From: Chitinophaga sp. GbtcB8
Lineage (GTDB): Bacteria; Bacteroidota; Bacteroidia; Chitinophagales; Chitinophagaceae
Reading direction: 5' to 3'
DNA: 64,000 nt
Assembly (NCBI RefSeq): GCF_019091455.1
Contig: NZ_JAGXJN010000001.1
Location: forward strand, 186,001-250,000
Below, piece after piece: positions 35,108-44,662 of the stretch; within the stretch, counting starts at the first letter, position 1, and each line of letters starts with the position of its first letter. Made by a program: the position numbers and the translations under genes. The notes under the pieces are model-generated. The model saw only the letters and a list, made by a program, of their open reading frames with translations. It had not been told where the DNA came from and ran no database searches.

Positions 35108-36700
35108 TTACCCCACCACAATCTCCCCCTCCACATTTACCTGCTTTAAAAAATATTCGTCGTGCGATACTACCAGCAGCGTGCCTTTATATTCATTAAT
35201 GGCATTGGTTAAGATTTCTATGTTCTGCATATCCAGGTTATTGGTGGGCTCATCTAATATGATCATATCCGGCGCCTGGTTACTGATGGTTAAGGCACAA
35301 AGCATTAACCGCATTTTTTCACCGCCGCTCAGCGCGCTGCAAGGTTTGTCCCAGTATTCTTTTGTAAACAGGAACCGGTTCAAGCGGGTCTTTACCTCAT
35401 GCTCCTGCAAGGCGCCGGTATTAGCCTGCTGCGCCTGTTCGTATACGCTGAGGTTATTGTTGATCCCTGAATAATCCTGGTCAATATAAATGGCTTTAAC
35501 GCCGGCCCTGTCCAGGGTTCCGGAGCGGGGTTGCAGCTCCCCTAAGATCATTTTTATTAAGGTGGTTTTGCCGGAGCCATTAAGTCCTTTAATGGCTATA
35601 CGCTCACCGCTTTTTACCTGGAAGCTAAGGCCGGGTTGCCAAAGCTGCCGGTTGCCGTATCCGAAATTAATTTCCTTTGCAGTAAGCAGGATCTTTCCCT
35701 TATGAAGGGCGGAATTGTCGAGGTCCATCTTCATTTTCTCCGTACCGGGCAGCTCTTTTCGCAGCTGATCCAGCTCCTGCGCAATGGTATCCACTTTCTC
35801 CGCATGAACGCCCTTTAAACGGGCCGTGCTTTTTTCCGCATTGTTCTTAAAAGTATTCATGGAAATGGTGGGCAGGCCTGCTTTTTCCTGTTTCTTCCTG
35901 CCGCGGGCATCCAGCTTTTGCTGCCGTTCCTGCGATTCCCTTTCTGTTTCTTTTGCCTTGCGCAGCGCTTTTTCTTTGCTTTTGAGATCCTGGTCCAGCG
36001 CATCCTTCTCTACCATTTTCTGTGCTGCGTAAAAATCATAATTACCGCCGTAAACCGTGATACCGCGCTTGCTGAGCTCATAAACAGTATGCAGGAGGTT
36101 TAATAAAGTTCTGTCGTGGCTTACTACTACCAGGGTGTTGTTGGTAGTTTGTATGTAGTTATAGAGGATGTTCCTGCTAAGGGTATCCAAGTGGTTGCTG
36201 GGCTCATCCAATAAAACTATTTCCGGGCGGTGGATCATAATACCTGCCAGGAAAACCCTTGTTTTTTGACCGCCGCTTAGGGTTCCCATTTTTTGGGTAA
36301 GGTCCAGGCCGTCCAGCTTCCAGTGCATGAAGGCTTCTTTGCAGCGTTCTTCAATGGCCCAGTCATCATCCAGCAAGGCCATGTTCTGCTCTGTTACATG
36401 GCCATCCAGGATCTCTTTTAATGCCTGGAGCTTATGCTGCACCTGCAGGGCTGCTGCAATACTAAGATCGTTGTACTGGCCAAACAGCTGTGGTAAATAA
36501 TAAGGCTTGCTGCCTGCTTTTACCAGGCCGCCGGAGGGCTGCAGGTTGCCGGACAGGATCTTTAACAGGGTAGATTTTCCTGCGCCGTTATTGCCTATTA
36601 ATGCAATTTTATCGTGTTTGTTGATAACGAGATCTATACCAGTGAACAATAGATCCCGGTTGGGATGTGTGTAGGTAATACCCTGAAGCATCATCATCAT
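35108..36700 (-). CDS. ABC-F family ATPase
   Basis: A 530-residue soluble protein with two ABC cassettes and no membrane segment. Cassette 1 has GNNGAGKST, LSGGQKTR and LLDEPSNHLD. A charged linker (about 225-300) comes next. Cassette 2 has GLNGSGKTT, LSGGEKMR and ILDEPTNNLD. ABC-F proteins act on the ribosome E site, either in translation or in antibiotic resistance by ribosome protection; the class (Lsa/Vga-like or housekeeping) cannot be settled by eye. The N-terminus begins with four Met codons, so the exact start is uncertain by a few residues. Confidence 0.88.
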   Translation of the reverse strand: MMMMLQGITYTHPNRDLLFTGIDLVINKHDKIALIGNNGAGKSTLLKILSGNLQPSGGLVKAGSKPYYLPQLFGQYNDLSIAAALQVQHKLQALKEILDGHVTEQNMALLDDDWAIEERCKEAFMHWKLDGLDLTQKMGTLSGGQKTRVFLAGIMIHRPEIVLLDEPSNHLDTLSRNILYNYIQTTNNTLVVVSHDRTLLNLLHTVYELSKRGITVYGGNYDFYAAQKMVEKDALDQDLKSKEKALRKAKETERESQERQQKLDARGRKKQEKAGLPTISMNTFKNNAEKSTARLKGVHAEKVDTIAQELDQLRKELPGTEKMKMDLDNSALHKGKILLTAKEINFGYGNRQLWQPGLSFQVKSGERIAIKGLNGSGKTTLIKMILGELQPRSGTLDRAGVKAIYIDQDYSGINNNLSVYEQAQQANTGALQEHEVKTRLNRFLFTKEYWDKPCSALSGGEKMRLMLCALTISNQAPDMIILDEPTNNLDMQNIEILTNAINEYKGTLLVVSHDEYFLKQVNVEGEIVVG

Positions 36701-36832
36701 TCCTTTCTTTAAAAAAGTAAATAATCACCAGGGCCATAGCGGCCGGCGCTGTTTATTTATTGAAAGAAAGTGAATCTCACATTAAGGTATTGTTTTGATG
36801 AGAGCTGCAAAATTAAGAAAAAAAACAATCCG

Positions 36833-39298
36833 CTAAAAGTCCAGGATCATCTTCATAGCAATGTTCCTTCCCATATTATAAATACCCAGGCGCCCGTTGG
36901 AAGCAGCGTTGTAATATTCAAAATATTTTAAGCGGCTTAAATTATCCTGGTACGCCACATCAAATAAATTATTTACCTGCAGCTGTAACTGTAACAAATG
37001 TTCCCGGTAATATTTAATGTGCGTGCCTGCTGAAATATTAATGAGCGTATAGGAAGGAGTAGCGGTTTCCGTATTATATAATGCTAAAAAGCGGTTTTGC
37101 GCTGCAACATACTCCATTTCAGCCCCGGCAGTAATGGTAGAAAAAATCCGGGAATTAGTACTGATCTCCTGGCTGATACTGCTTAACCATTTGGCAGGTG
37201 GTATTAACGATAAATACTGACCGTTTATTCCTTTGTTCTTATAATCCTGCTTTTTATTTACGCCGTATGTAAGTGAAAGGGTATTGTTAAAGGAAAAACC
37301 TTTCCAGGCTGCCGGGTAAATGGTGGCCGATGCTTCTGCGCCATACAGGCGGGCAGCTGCCTGCTGGTACTGGAATGTTTTATTGCCCTGCGCATCTGTT
37401 ATGGCATTTCCGCCGGCATCCGTTAACTGGGTCAGGTAAATATAATTCTGGATGTTGTTGTTGAATACACTCAATGAGGCTGATATGCCTTTAAATTGGG
37501 CGCTGATGCCCAGATCCTGCTGAAAGCTGAATTCCGGCACAAAGTTCCTGTTGCCCAGGTAAATAATATGCGCGCCGGGGTCTAAACCATTAGATGCAAG
37601 CTCGGTAATAGCAGGGCTCCTGTACCCCCTTGCTATATTGGCTTTCAGGCTTATCTGCTCTGTAAGCTGATAAGCGGCCCCTATACTTAAAGACAGGCCG
37701 TTAAATGTTTTATGCAGCGCTGCAAACTGTAAGGTTGCACCGGCCGTATCCGGTAAAAATGCCTGCCGGGCAAAACCCGTAACCGTAGCGGTATCTACAT
37801 AAAAATTCCGGCCTGTTACACTGCGCTGGTCATAACGCAGCCCGCCACTGATGGTTAATTTGTCCTGTTTCCATTTTCCATAGATATAACCGCCTATGTC
37901 TGACAAGCTGTAATCCGGTATTGGAAAATCAGTTGCATCTTTATTCTTATTGTTCTGGTACATACCGTTTGCCCCAATGGTTATTTCAAGCTCGGAAAAA
38001 ACGGGGACCAGGTATCTTACACCATAATTGATGGTATTTAAGCGCACGTACATGCCTGCCTGTTGCGGCGCTGAAGGATGGCTGTACTCCCTGCGGATGT
38101 TTTGCTGAAAACCTATTGTGGCATCTATTTCCCCGCTTCCTAACCGGTAATGGTTATTTGTGTAAACGCGGTAATGCTGTATATGCTGGTGCAGGGGGCT
38201 CAGTGTGTAGCTGTTCAATTCACGGTTAGTTACAACCGGCCTGTTGTTGATATTGTCCTGCGCGCCTTCATACACCTGTTTGGTGAATTGCCGGGTTAAG
38301 GAATCGCGGCTGCCGTCGGGGATGCCCTGCAAATTATCATATAAGGTGGTGTTGAAGGTAGTGAAACCCTGGCCGGTAGTATAACCAATGGTAACGCCTG
38401 CATTGGCTTCTTTAAAACCGGTATTGTATACCCGGCCATCAATGGCATTGATATAATTTTTTGCCAGCCGGTATGAACCTTTTACTATCCATAACCAATG
38501 CTGGTTGCTGTATCCCAGGCGCATACCGTTACCTATTAAACCATTATTGCTTTGATACTCGCTCATTACCCGGCCATGGATCTTAGCATCCTTTTCTTTG
38601 GGCAGACTGGGGAACAGGCTTACCACACCGGCTACAGCATCGGAACCAAACATCAGGCTGGCCGGTCCTTTAATTACCTCCGCCTTGTCTATATTATAGG
38701 CGTCTACCTCAATACCATGCTCATCACCCCATTGCTGGCCTTCCTGGCGTATACCATCGTACAAAGTAAGTACGCGGTTATATCCTAATCCCCTGATAAA
38801 TGGTTTGGAAATATTAGGGCCTGTTTTTACTGCATTTAAGCCTGGTACATTTTTAACCAGGGCATCAATAATATTGGGCTCAACGGTTTTGTCAATATTC
38901 CTGGACGATACGCCGGCAATTGCTACAGGGTTTTCCTTAATTAAGGTAGCCCTGGAAACACCTGTTACTACCAGCTCATTTAATACACTGCGCACAGGTT
39001 CCAGGTTAATATTCACCGTTAAGGATTGCCCTTCCCTGACAGATACTTTACGGGTAAACTTTTCATATCCTATGCTGGAAACGGTGATGGTGAAAGCGCC
39101 TTCCCGCACGCCCGTAATTTTATAAATACCGTTGCTGTCTGCAACGGCGTACTGCGCCTGAAGGTGAACACTGGCTGCAGGGATCTTATAACCCTGGCCC
39201 GTTATTTTACCCCAGACCGTAGCCCCTTTTTGGGCGCACACAGGGGTGGCCGCCCCTATTATTAATAGCGTCAAACAAAAAAGTAAGGAAAAGCGCAT
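36833..39298 (-). CDS. TonB-dependent outer-membrane receptor (metal-related)
   Basis: An 821-residue receptor from the ATG at 39298, with signal peptide MRFSLLFCLTLLIIGAATPVCA. A CarboxypepD-regulatory-like domain (about 25-105) is followed by the plug (VTGVSRATLIKENPVAIAG, PFIRGLGYNRVLTLYDGIRQEGQQWGDEHG in part) and a beta barrel ending in MKMILDF with terminal Phe. The plug resembles the metal and haem receptor group. It is divergent from a DtxR/MntR-type regulator, with a palindrome over its -7 box, so uptake of Mn, Fe or a metal complex under metal control is inferred. Confidence 0.88.
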   Translation of the reverse strand: MRFSLLFCLTLLIIGAATPVCAQKGATVWGKITGQGYKIPAASVHLQAQYAVADSNGIYKITGVREGAFTITVSSIGYEKFTRKVSVREGQSLTVNINLEPVRSVLNELVVTGVSRATLIKENPVAIAGVSSRNIDKTVEPNIIDALVKNVPGLNAVKTGPNISKPFIRGLGYNRVLTLYDGIRQEGQQWGDEHGIEVDAYNIDKAEVIKGPASLMFGSDAVAGVVSLFPSLPKEKDAKIHGRVMSEYQSNNGLIGNGMRLGYSNQHWLWIVKGSYRLAKNYINAIDGRVYNTGFKEANAGVTIGYTTGQGFTTFNTTLYDNLQGIPDGSRDSLTRQFTKQVYEGAQDNINNRPVVTNRELNSYTLSPLHQHIQHYRVYTNNHYRLGSGEIDATIGFQQNIRREYSHPSAPQQAGMYVRLNTINYGVRYLVPVFSELEITIGANGMYQNNKNKDATDFPIPDYSLSDIGGYIYGKWKQDKLTISGGLRYDQRSVTGRNFYVDTATVTGFARQAFLPDTAGATLQFAALHKTFNGLSLSIGAAYQLTEQISLKANIARGYRSPAITELASNGLDPGAHIIYLGNRNFVPEFSFQQDLGISAQFKGISASLSVFNNNIQNYIYLTQLTDAGGNAITDAQGNKTFQYQQAAARLYGAEASATIYPAAWKGFSFNNTLSLTYGVNKKQDYKNKGINGQYLSLIPPAKWLSSISQEISTNSRIFSTITAGAEMEYVAAQNRFLALYNTETATPSYTLINISAGTHIKYYREHLLQLQLQVNNLFDVAYQDNLSRLKYFEYYNAASNGRLGIYNMGRNIAMKMILDF

Positions 39299-39324
39299 GT
39301 ATTTTATTTGAATAGCAAAATAAA

Positions 39325-39344
39325 CAAAGTTAGGTATATCTAAC
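39325..39344 (-). promoter_or_regulatory. -7 box of the TonB receptor with overlapping candidate DtxR/MntR operator
   Basis: Minus-strand TAACTTTG (39332 to 39325) fits TAnnTTTG. The palindrome GTTAG-N6-CTAAC (39329-39344) overlaps it by four bases. The arm sequence TTAG...CTAA is like the core of known DtxR-family boxes. For the regulator, TATTTTTG (39367-39374) also fits the -7 consensus, but it lies only five bases from the preferred start codon. Confidence 0.6.
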
Positions 39345-39379
39345 AAATAATGTTTCGTTATTTCTGTATTTTTGTAACT

Positions 39380-40078
39380 ATGCTATCACAGACAGAGGAA
39401 AATTATTTAAAGAGCTTACTGCACCTGACGGTTGAAGACGACAGGAAAGAAGCAGGCACCAATGAGCTGGCCGCCTACCTGAGCGTAAAACCAGCCTCTG
39501 TTAACGACATGCTTAAAAAGCTGAAGGAGAAGGAATTAGTGCTTTACGAGAAATATGGCAAGATCACGCTTACGGCAGAGGGCCGGAAAAAAGCGATTGA
39601 GGTAGTACGCAAACATCGTTTATGGGAAACCTTTTTATATGAGAAGCTGTCTTTTTCCTGGGATGAGGTGCATGAAGTGGCGGAGCAGCTGGAACATATA
39701 CAAAGCACCAAGCTGGTGGATAAGCTGGATGAATTTTTGAATTACCCCTTATATGACCCGCATGGCGACGCCATTCCCAATGCCAAAGGAGAATTGCCCA
39801 CCACCTGGAAAAAAACGCTTGATGAGGAAGAAATAGGGCATAACTGCACCATGATTGCCGTAAAGGACAATTCAGCACCCTTCCTGCAATATGTGAACAG
39901 GATCGGGTTAAGCATCAATCACAAAATTAAGGTGATAGCCAAACATGCCTATGATGAGCTGATGGATATAGAGGTAAACGGTAAGGTTTGTAGTGTAAGC
40001 CCCCGTTTTGCCAAAAACATCGTTATTATCTGCAATGATTGTTCAAAGAAGCCAGCCTTAAAACATCCTACGCATTAG
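39380..40078 (+). CDS. DtxR/MntR-family metal-dependent regulator
   Basis: A 232-residue regulator from the ATG at 39380 (MLSQTEENYLKSLLHL, the usual start of the family; an in-frame ATG at 39350 exists). It has an N-terminal winged helix (LAAYLSVKPASVNDMLKKL), a dimerisation and metal-binding domain (HRLWETFLYEKLSFSWDEVHEVAEQLEH, in part, with the His/Glu ligands) and an SH3-like C-terminal domain. It ends in HPTH after a Cys pair (CNDC). It probably controls the divergent TonB receptor. Its stop codon overlaps by four bases with that of the convergent desaturase gene. Confidence 0.88.
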   Translation: MLSQTEENYLKSLLHLTVEDDRKEAGTNELAAYLSVKPASVNDMLKKLKEKELVLYEKYGKITLTAEGRKKAIEVVRKHRLWETFLYEKLSFSWDEVHEVAEQLEHIQSTKLVDKLDEFLNYPLYDPHGDAIPNAKGELPTTWKKTLDEEEIGHNCTMIAVKDNSAPFLQYVNRIGLSINHKIKVIAKHAYDELMDIEVNGKVCSVSPRFAKNIVIICNDCSKKPALKHPTH

Positions 40079-41160
40079 TGTTTAGCAGCATCTGCCGGCA
40101 CAACCTGCATTAATCCCTGCTGGTTTTTTATCTGCAGGTATGGGTTCCTGTATTTTTCTATGAACTGTTTTTTAGCATCCCGGCAGGAAGATACTGCGCC
40201 GATGAATTTTAAAGTTCTTATATAATACCACGCAAAGTCTATTTGACCGGGTAAGAAACCGGAGCGGGCACTGGCGGGGTACAAATGATGGTTATTATGC
40301 CACTCACCTGCCACAATACCGGGCCACCACTGGTTAATGGATTTATCGTCTTCATTAAAATCAGTACCTACCACCTGCTTGTTCTCTCCTTTACCATGGC
40401 CTTCATAGTTAAAGGTCCTTACACCTACTGCCCATACAAAAGCGCCGGCAAATAAGGCTGCTACCAGGTAAAAACCGCCAATCAGGTAAAACACCGTGAA
40501 CCAGAAGATCCAGCTGGCAACCGTAGCAATCACCGTTTTCAGCGGTGAGGCAACAGAGCCCCATTTTAAATACTGCTGGTAAGAATTGGCTTTTACACCT
40601 GTATGCTCCAGCATTTTTGCTGTGCGGGCATAATCCTCCTCACTCAGGTTCTTGGCAATGGGCTGGTGATTTACATCGGCCAGGAAGCAGTATAAAAAGC
40701 CGCCTTCTGCATTATACGGATCACCGGGTTTATCAGATAATGAATGGTGTACGTGGTGCGATACTACATACAGCTCCTCCGGTATCATCTTAACCACCAG
40801 GTTGGCTGTTATAAACCGCCAGAAATTATTACGGAAAGTATAGGCCTGGTGCGTACAATAACGGTGGTACCAGATGGTGCCATGTGTGCCCATGAATACC
40901 ATTCCATATACAAATGCTGCTGCCAGGTACCATGGATTAAAATCATTTATTTCCATGGCAATGAAAATGAACAGGAAGGGCGCCAGCGACAGGGTACATA
41001 ACCAGGAGAAAAATGGCATCCAGTTCTTAGCGGAGGCAAAAATGTTAAGCCTGCTAAAGAACTGGGAAAAAATTTGTTTGGGACTGGGTTTGTAAAAAGA
41101 TCCCTGGCTGTCTTTCCAGCCATAGTCAGGTGTCTCAAGTACATTTTCTATAAATGACAT
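40075..41160 (-). CDS. Membrane fatty acid (acyl-CoA type) desaturase
   Basis: A 361-residue integral membrane di-iron enzyme that introduces double bonds in acyl chains. The three His boxes are HRYCTH, HHVHH and HNNHH. Hydrophobic helices lie at about 45-95 and 205-245. Length and box spacing fit stearoyl-CoA-type (delta-9) desaturases of bacteria. No ferredoxin gene is adjacent. Chain specificity is unknown. Confidence 0.88.
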   Translation of the reverse strand: MSFIENVLETPDYGWKDSQGSFYKPSPKQIFSQFFSRLNIFASAKNWMPFFSWLCTLSLAPFLFIFIAMEINDFNPWYLAAAFVYGMVFMGTHGTIWYHRYCTHQAYTFRNNFWRFITANLVVKMIPEELYVVSHHVHHSLSDKPGDPYNAEGGFLYCFLADVNHQPIAKNLSEEDYARTAKMLEHTGVKANSYQQYLKWGSVASPLKTVIATVASWIFWFTVFYLIGGFYLVAALFAGAFVWAVGVRTFNYEGHGKGENKQVVGTDFNEDDKSINQWWPGIVAGEWHNNHHLYPASARSGFLPGQIDFAWYYIRTLKFIGAVSSCRDAKKQFIEKYRNPYLQIKNQQGLMQVVPADAAKH

Positions 41161-41449
41161 ATTTGGAATAGTTTTAATAAATTTTACCCCGTATTGCTTT
41201 CTGGATCGTTAAACAAATTTTTCAGATGGATGCTGAAGTGTGAAAGCCGGCCCCTGAGACATTCGTCTTCGAAAGAAATTGCTGTTGTAAACAGCATATT
41301 CCCGACGGCCCTAAGGTGAGACGATGATTGTACCTTAACAGTTAAAAAGTAAATCCAAGTGTTGTAGGTTGTTATCAAAAGAATCAGGCACGAATATATG
41401 AAATATATTGAAAATATTTTGTTAAAGTTAGAAATTGAAATACAGCAAG

Positions 41450-41479
41450 TTGTGCATTGCGGTAAGATGCCTATATTTG
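41450..41479 (+). promoter_or_regulatory. Promoter upstream of the KAS III gene
   Basis: TTG at 41450-41452, a 19-base spacer and TATATTTG (41472-41479) fit the Bacteroidota consensus. The implied transcript starts near 41486 and has a leader of about 150 bases. Confidence 0.6.
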
Positions 41480-41528
41480 CAACACTTATATTCCTCTTTT
41501 CACATACCTTGAATTGCGGCATTTAATC

Positions 41529-41562
41529 TACGTGGAGATAAGATCATAAGCCTAAGCACGTA
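41529..41562 (+). other. Inverted repeat in the KAS III leader
   Basis: TACGTG (41529-41534) and CACGTA (41557-41562) flank 22 bases. It could be a protein-binding site or a weak RNA structure in the long leader. The remaining intergenic bases of 41161-41637 show nothing else; an antisense 112-codon frame there does not look like a gene. Confidence 0.35.
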
Positions 41563-41637
41563 ATAGCTTTCTTTGGCAGCTCATTTGCTGGGGACAATAC
41601 GATGGCTATTAATCAGCTAACCTGAACAGTACAATCT

Positions 41638-42717
41638 ATGCAACGCTCCATTATTACCGGCACGGGCGCCTACATCCCGTCTGTTGTTAAGAATAATAAA
41701 GAATTTGAATCCGGCAGCTTTTATACGGACAAACATGAGCTGATCGATCAGCCCTCGCTACAGATCATCAAAAAGTTCCAGCAAATTACGGGGATCAATG
41801 AACGCCGTTATGCGGCGGAGGGTGTTAATGCCTCTGACATGGCTACTCATGCAGGCCGGCTGGCTATTGAAGAAAGCGGTATAACACCTGAATCACTTGA
41901 CCAGATCATTGTAGCGCATAACTATGGTAATATTAATAATGGCACTTCGCAAACAGATGCGGTGCCCTCGTTAGCATCCAGGGTAAAACATAATCTTGGG
42001 ATCCGCAATCCCGGCTGTATTGCTTACGATCTTTTATTTGGCTGCCCGGGCTGGCTGCAGGGAGTAATACAGGCCGACATTTGCCTGCGGGCCGGTGCGG
42101 CAAAAAAGTGCCTGGTAATTGGCACGGAAACCCTTTCCCGGATGATAGACCGTTATGACCGCGACAGCATGATATTTTCCGATGGGGCAGGCGCCTGCGT
42201 TATTGAACAGCAGGAATCAGGCCCTGCCGGCGCCGGTATACTGGCTACCAGCAGCCGGTCAGATTGTTTTGAGGAGCTGGAGTATATTAATTTTGGCGGC
42301 TCCTATTTCCCGGATGCGGATAGCCATTCCCGTTATATTAAGATGAAAGGCCGTAAAGTATATGAGTATGCGCTGCGCCATGTACCGGATGCCATGAAGG
42401 AGTGCCTGGATAAAAGCGGTATACCTATTGACGGGCTAAAGAAAATATTCATCCACCAGGCCAATGAAAAAATGGACGAGGCTATTGTAAAGGCTTTTTA
42501 CGGGTTATATGGCATAGAACAGGCGCCGGAATATATTATGCCGATGACCATTCAATGGCTGGGCAACAGCTCCGTAGCCACCATTCCCACCTTATATGAC
42601 CTGGTGCGCAAGGGCCAGCTGGAACAGCATACGTTAAATACGGGAGATGTAATATTGTTTGCGTCTGTTGGCGCGGGGATGAATATTAATGCGGTTTGTT
42701 ACCGGTATACGGCGTAG
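41638..42717 (+). CDS. 3-oxoacyl-ACP synthase III family protein
   Basis: A 359-residue thiolase-fold condensing enzyme. The Cys of the FGCPGW motif takes the place of the FabH nucleophile, with the catalytic His in FIHQANEKM and the Asn in WLGNSSVATIPTLYDL. It is longer than typical FabH (about 320) and stands alone without other fab genes, so a specialised acyl-transfer or starter-unit role is possible. The start is MQRSIITGTGAYIPS, normal for the family. Confidence 0.88.
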   Translation: MQRSIITGTGAYIPSVVKNNKEFESGSFYTDKHELIDQPSLQIIKKFQQITGINERRYAAEGVNASDMATHAGRLAIEESGITPESLDQIIVAHNYGNINNGTSQTDAVPSLASRVKHNLGIRNPGCIAYDLLFGCPGWLQGVIQADICLRAGAAKKCLVIGTETLSRMIDRYDRDSMIFSDGAGACVIEQQESGPAGAGILATSSRSDCFEELEYINFGGSYFPDADSHSRYIKMKGRKVYEYALRHVPDAMKECLDKSGIPIDGLKKIFIHQANEKMDEAIVKAFYGLYGIEQAPEYIMPMTIQWLGNSSVATIPTLYDLVRKGQLEQHTLNTGDVILFASVGAGMNINAVCYRYTA

Positions 42718-42721
42718 GGGT

Positions 42722-43096
42722 TTAATAAAAGAATTGCTCTGATATGATCTGACCATCTTTTACTTCATAGAGCATGACCTGGTTAATCTGGATCCTGCCA
42801 TGTCCCTGCACCGTAATATCTATATCCCTTCCAACTGCAAAATGATTGCCACCCACAACCGGTGCAGTTGTAGAAGCACTATGAACCGCTTCGATCCGTT
42901 TCACAAAGTCTTCGCCTTTTTTGCGAACAGGTGCCTTACCTTCTGCATACCCAAAATATGGGGAGCCTGCAGGATCTGTGCTTGTAACATTCTCCGTGAA
43001 AAATTCGTCCTGGATCTCAAACCATTTTTCCTGCTGGGCCAGTTCATGGAACCGTGCTGCAACTTCCTGTGTTGTTAGTGTTTTTGTGTTTTGCAT
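42722..43096 (-). CDS. SnoaL/NTF2-like protein
   Basis: A 124-residue single-domain protein of the NTF2-like cone fold: EVAARFHELAQQEKWFEIQDEFF, GNHFAVGRDIDITVQG and MLYEVKDGQIISEQFFY. Such domains occur in small isomerases, hydrolases and ligand-binding proteins; no catalytic residue can be assigned. It lies 30 bases downstream of the SRPBCC gene on the same strand, so the two are probably co-transcribed. Confidence 0.8.
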   Translation of the reverse strand: MQNTKTLTTQEVAARFHELAQQEKWFEIQDEFFTENVTSTDPAGSPYFGYAEGKAPVRKKGEDFVKRIEAVHSASTTAPVVGGNHFAVGRDIDITVQGHGRIQINQVMLYEVKDGQIISEQFFY

Positions 43097-43126
43097 TGTT
43101 ATTGTTTTTTGTGTAATTGATGATGA

Positions 43127-43537
43127 TTAAGAAGGCTGTCCTGTTCCGGTTTCGCAATAGGATTTTAAACTTTTCATAAATAAGGCCCAGTCATAATTAC
43201 AGGCAGCAAATGTATCTGTAACTGCTTTCCAGCCTCCCTGGCTAAACCGTAATAATGTTTTCCCGTTTTTTTCTTCCAGGTCAAAAGAGATGCTGGTACC
43301 AATCCATTCCTCAATTGAATTGATGCATTCCCATGCGGCTCTTTTGTTGGGGACAAGGTCGGTTACCTTCATTTCGTTATAGTATTGTCCAAAGATGAAG
43401 ATATTCACAAACCCCAGTTCCGGTTTGGCGGTTGTATGCTTACACCACCATGCTTCAATACCTTCCTGTGTGGTAACTGCTTCGTAAATTTTTTCGGGTG
43501 TAGCTTTGATCACTACATTATGCCTGATGTCTGCCAT
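43127..43537 (-). CDS. SRPBCC (AHSA1-like) domain protein
   Basis: A 136-residue protein with the usual opening VVIKATPEKIYEAVTTQEGIEAWWCKHT and the end GWKAVTDTFAACNYDWALFMKSL (in part). It is a second member of the family in this window, distinct from 24571-25014. First gene of a probable two-gene unit with the NTF2-like protein, divergent from the AraC regulator, which may control it. Confidence 0.85.
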   Translation of the reverse strand: MADIRHNVVIKATPEKIYEAVTTQEGIEAWWCKHTTAKPELGFVNIFIFGQYYNEMKVTDLVPNKRAAWECINSIEEWIGTSISFDLEEKNGKTLLRFSQGGWKAVTDTFAACNYDWALFMKSLKSYCETGTGQPS

Positions 43538-43708
43538 AGTTTGAATATTTAATACAAAGCTACTGTCTAAATATTACTTCGGGATGTACCATTTAGACAA
43601 TTTGGGGGATGGATTTGGACAGTACAATTTCATCTTATCAAGCAATGGAACCTTAACCGGTTTATGACGGATCAGGAAAGGTTCACTGAAATGGTTTAAT
43701 TTTCAGGT

Positions 43709-44599
43709 ATGATCTACACTGCAGAAACTACTATTCCAAAGTATGCTTTTGAGCCGGATAACGCTACGGGAAACAAATTTTTCCGTATCAATAAAAACGA
43801 CAGTGTACTGTATTACCGGCGTTCTGACTTCCTGGTGCCGCACCGGAAAGACTATTACTTTTTTGCTTTTGTAAAAAAGGGCAGCAGCCGGCACTGGATA
43901 GACATGACCCCTTATACCTTAAAGGATAATACCTTTTACTTTACCGTGCCTTACCAGGTACATTTAAAGGAAGAAACCGCGGCCCTCACAGGCATTACGC
44001 TTAGCTTTACCCGGGACTTCCTGGCTACTGATGAAAACGACTTCCTTAAAAACCTGCCCATTATCCAGAACCCTTATAACGGCCATGCGCTGAACCTGAA
44101 TGAGCCGGACCTGGCTTTTGTGGAGGACATACTGGAAAAGATCTATGCTGAATACCACGCCCAACACGACTGGCAGCATACCATGCTGTTAAGCTATACC
44201 AAAGTACTGCTGATCTATTTAAGCCGCTTGTACATGGAGCAGTTCAGCAATGTAAACCAGTTTCCGGAGCGGCTGCTGCTGAAGAAATACCTTTCACATA
44301 TTGAAGACTCTTATACCCGCCTGCATGAAGTAGCCGCCTATGCGCAGCTGATGAACATTTCCGCCGGGCATTTAAGCGAGGTGGTAAAAGAGCAAAGCGG
44401 CAAACCTGCTATTGTACATATCCATGAACGTTTAATCCTGGAAGCCAAAAGGCTGTTGTACCATACCGATCAGTCCATTAAAGAGATTGCCTTTAGCCTG
44501 GGATTTGAAGAGGCGTCTTACTTCAATAAATTCTTTAAACGGCTTACCCAGCAAACGCCATTGCAGTACCGGAGCGCCATCCGTGAAATTTACCATTGA
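43709..44599 (+). CDS. AraC-family transcriptional regulator
   Basis: A 296-residue regulator. The N-terminal half is a cupin-like sensor domain; the C-terminal 100 residues form the double helix-turn-helix with VAAYAQLMNISAGHLSEVVKEQSG and IKEIAFSLGFEEASYFNKFFKRLTQQTPLQYR (in part). It is divergent from the SRPBCC/NTF2 pair and upstream of an SDR gene, both candidate targets. The effector is unknown. Confidence 0.9.
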   Translation: MIYTAETTIPKYAFEPDNATGNKFFRINKNDSVLYYRRSDFLVPHRKDYYFFAFVKKGSSRHWIDMTPYTLKDNTFYFTVPYQVHLKEETAALTGITLSFTRDFLATDENDFLKNLPIIQNPYNGHALNLNEPDLAFVEDILEKIYAEYHAQHDWQHTMLLSYTKVLLIYLSRLYMEQFSNVNQFPERLLLKKYLSHIEDSYTRLHEVAAYAQLMNISAGHLSEVVKEQSGKPAIVHIHERLILEAKRLLYHTDQSIKEIAFSLGFEEASYFNKFFKRLTQQTPLQYRSAIREIYH

Positions 44600-44662
44600 A
44601 ACCATTTGAAGTGCAGTTTTGCCATTACAGGCAGGGATAACTTTGCCCTGTAAATAAAATAT

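Noticed and set aside
41184..41522. 112-codon minus-strand frame in the desaturase/KAS III gap
   Set aside because: Composition is erratic and AT-driven, there is no domain, and it overlaps a good promoter for the opposite strand.
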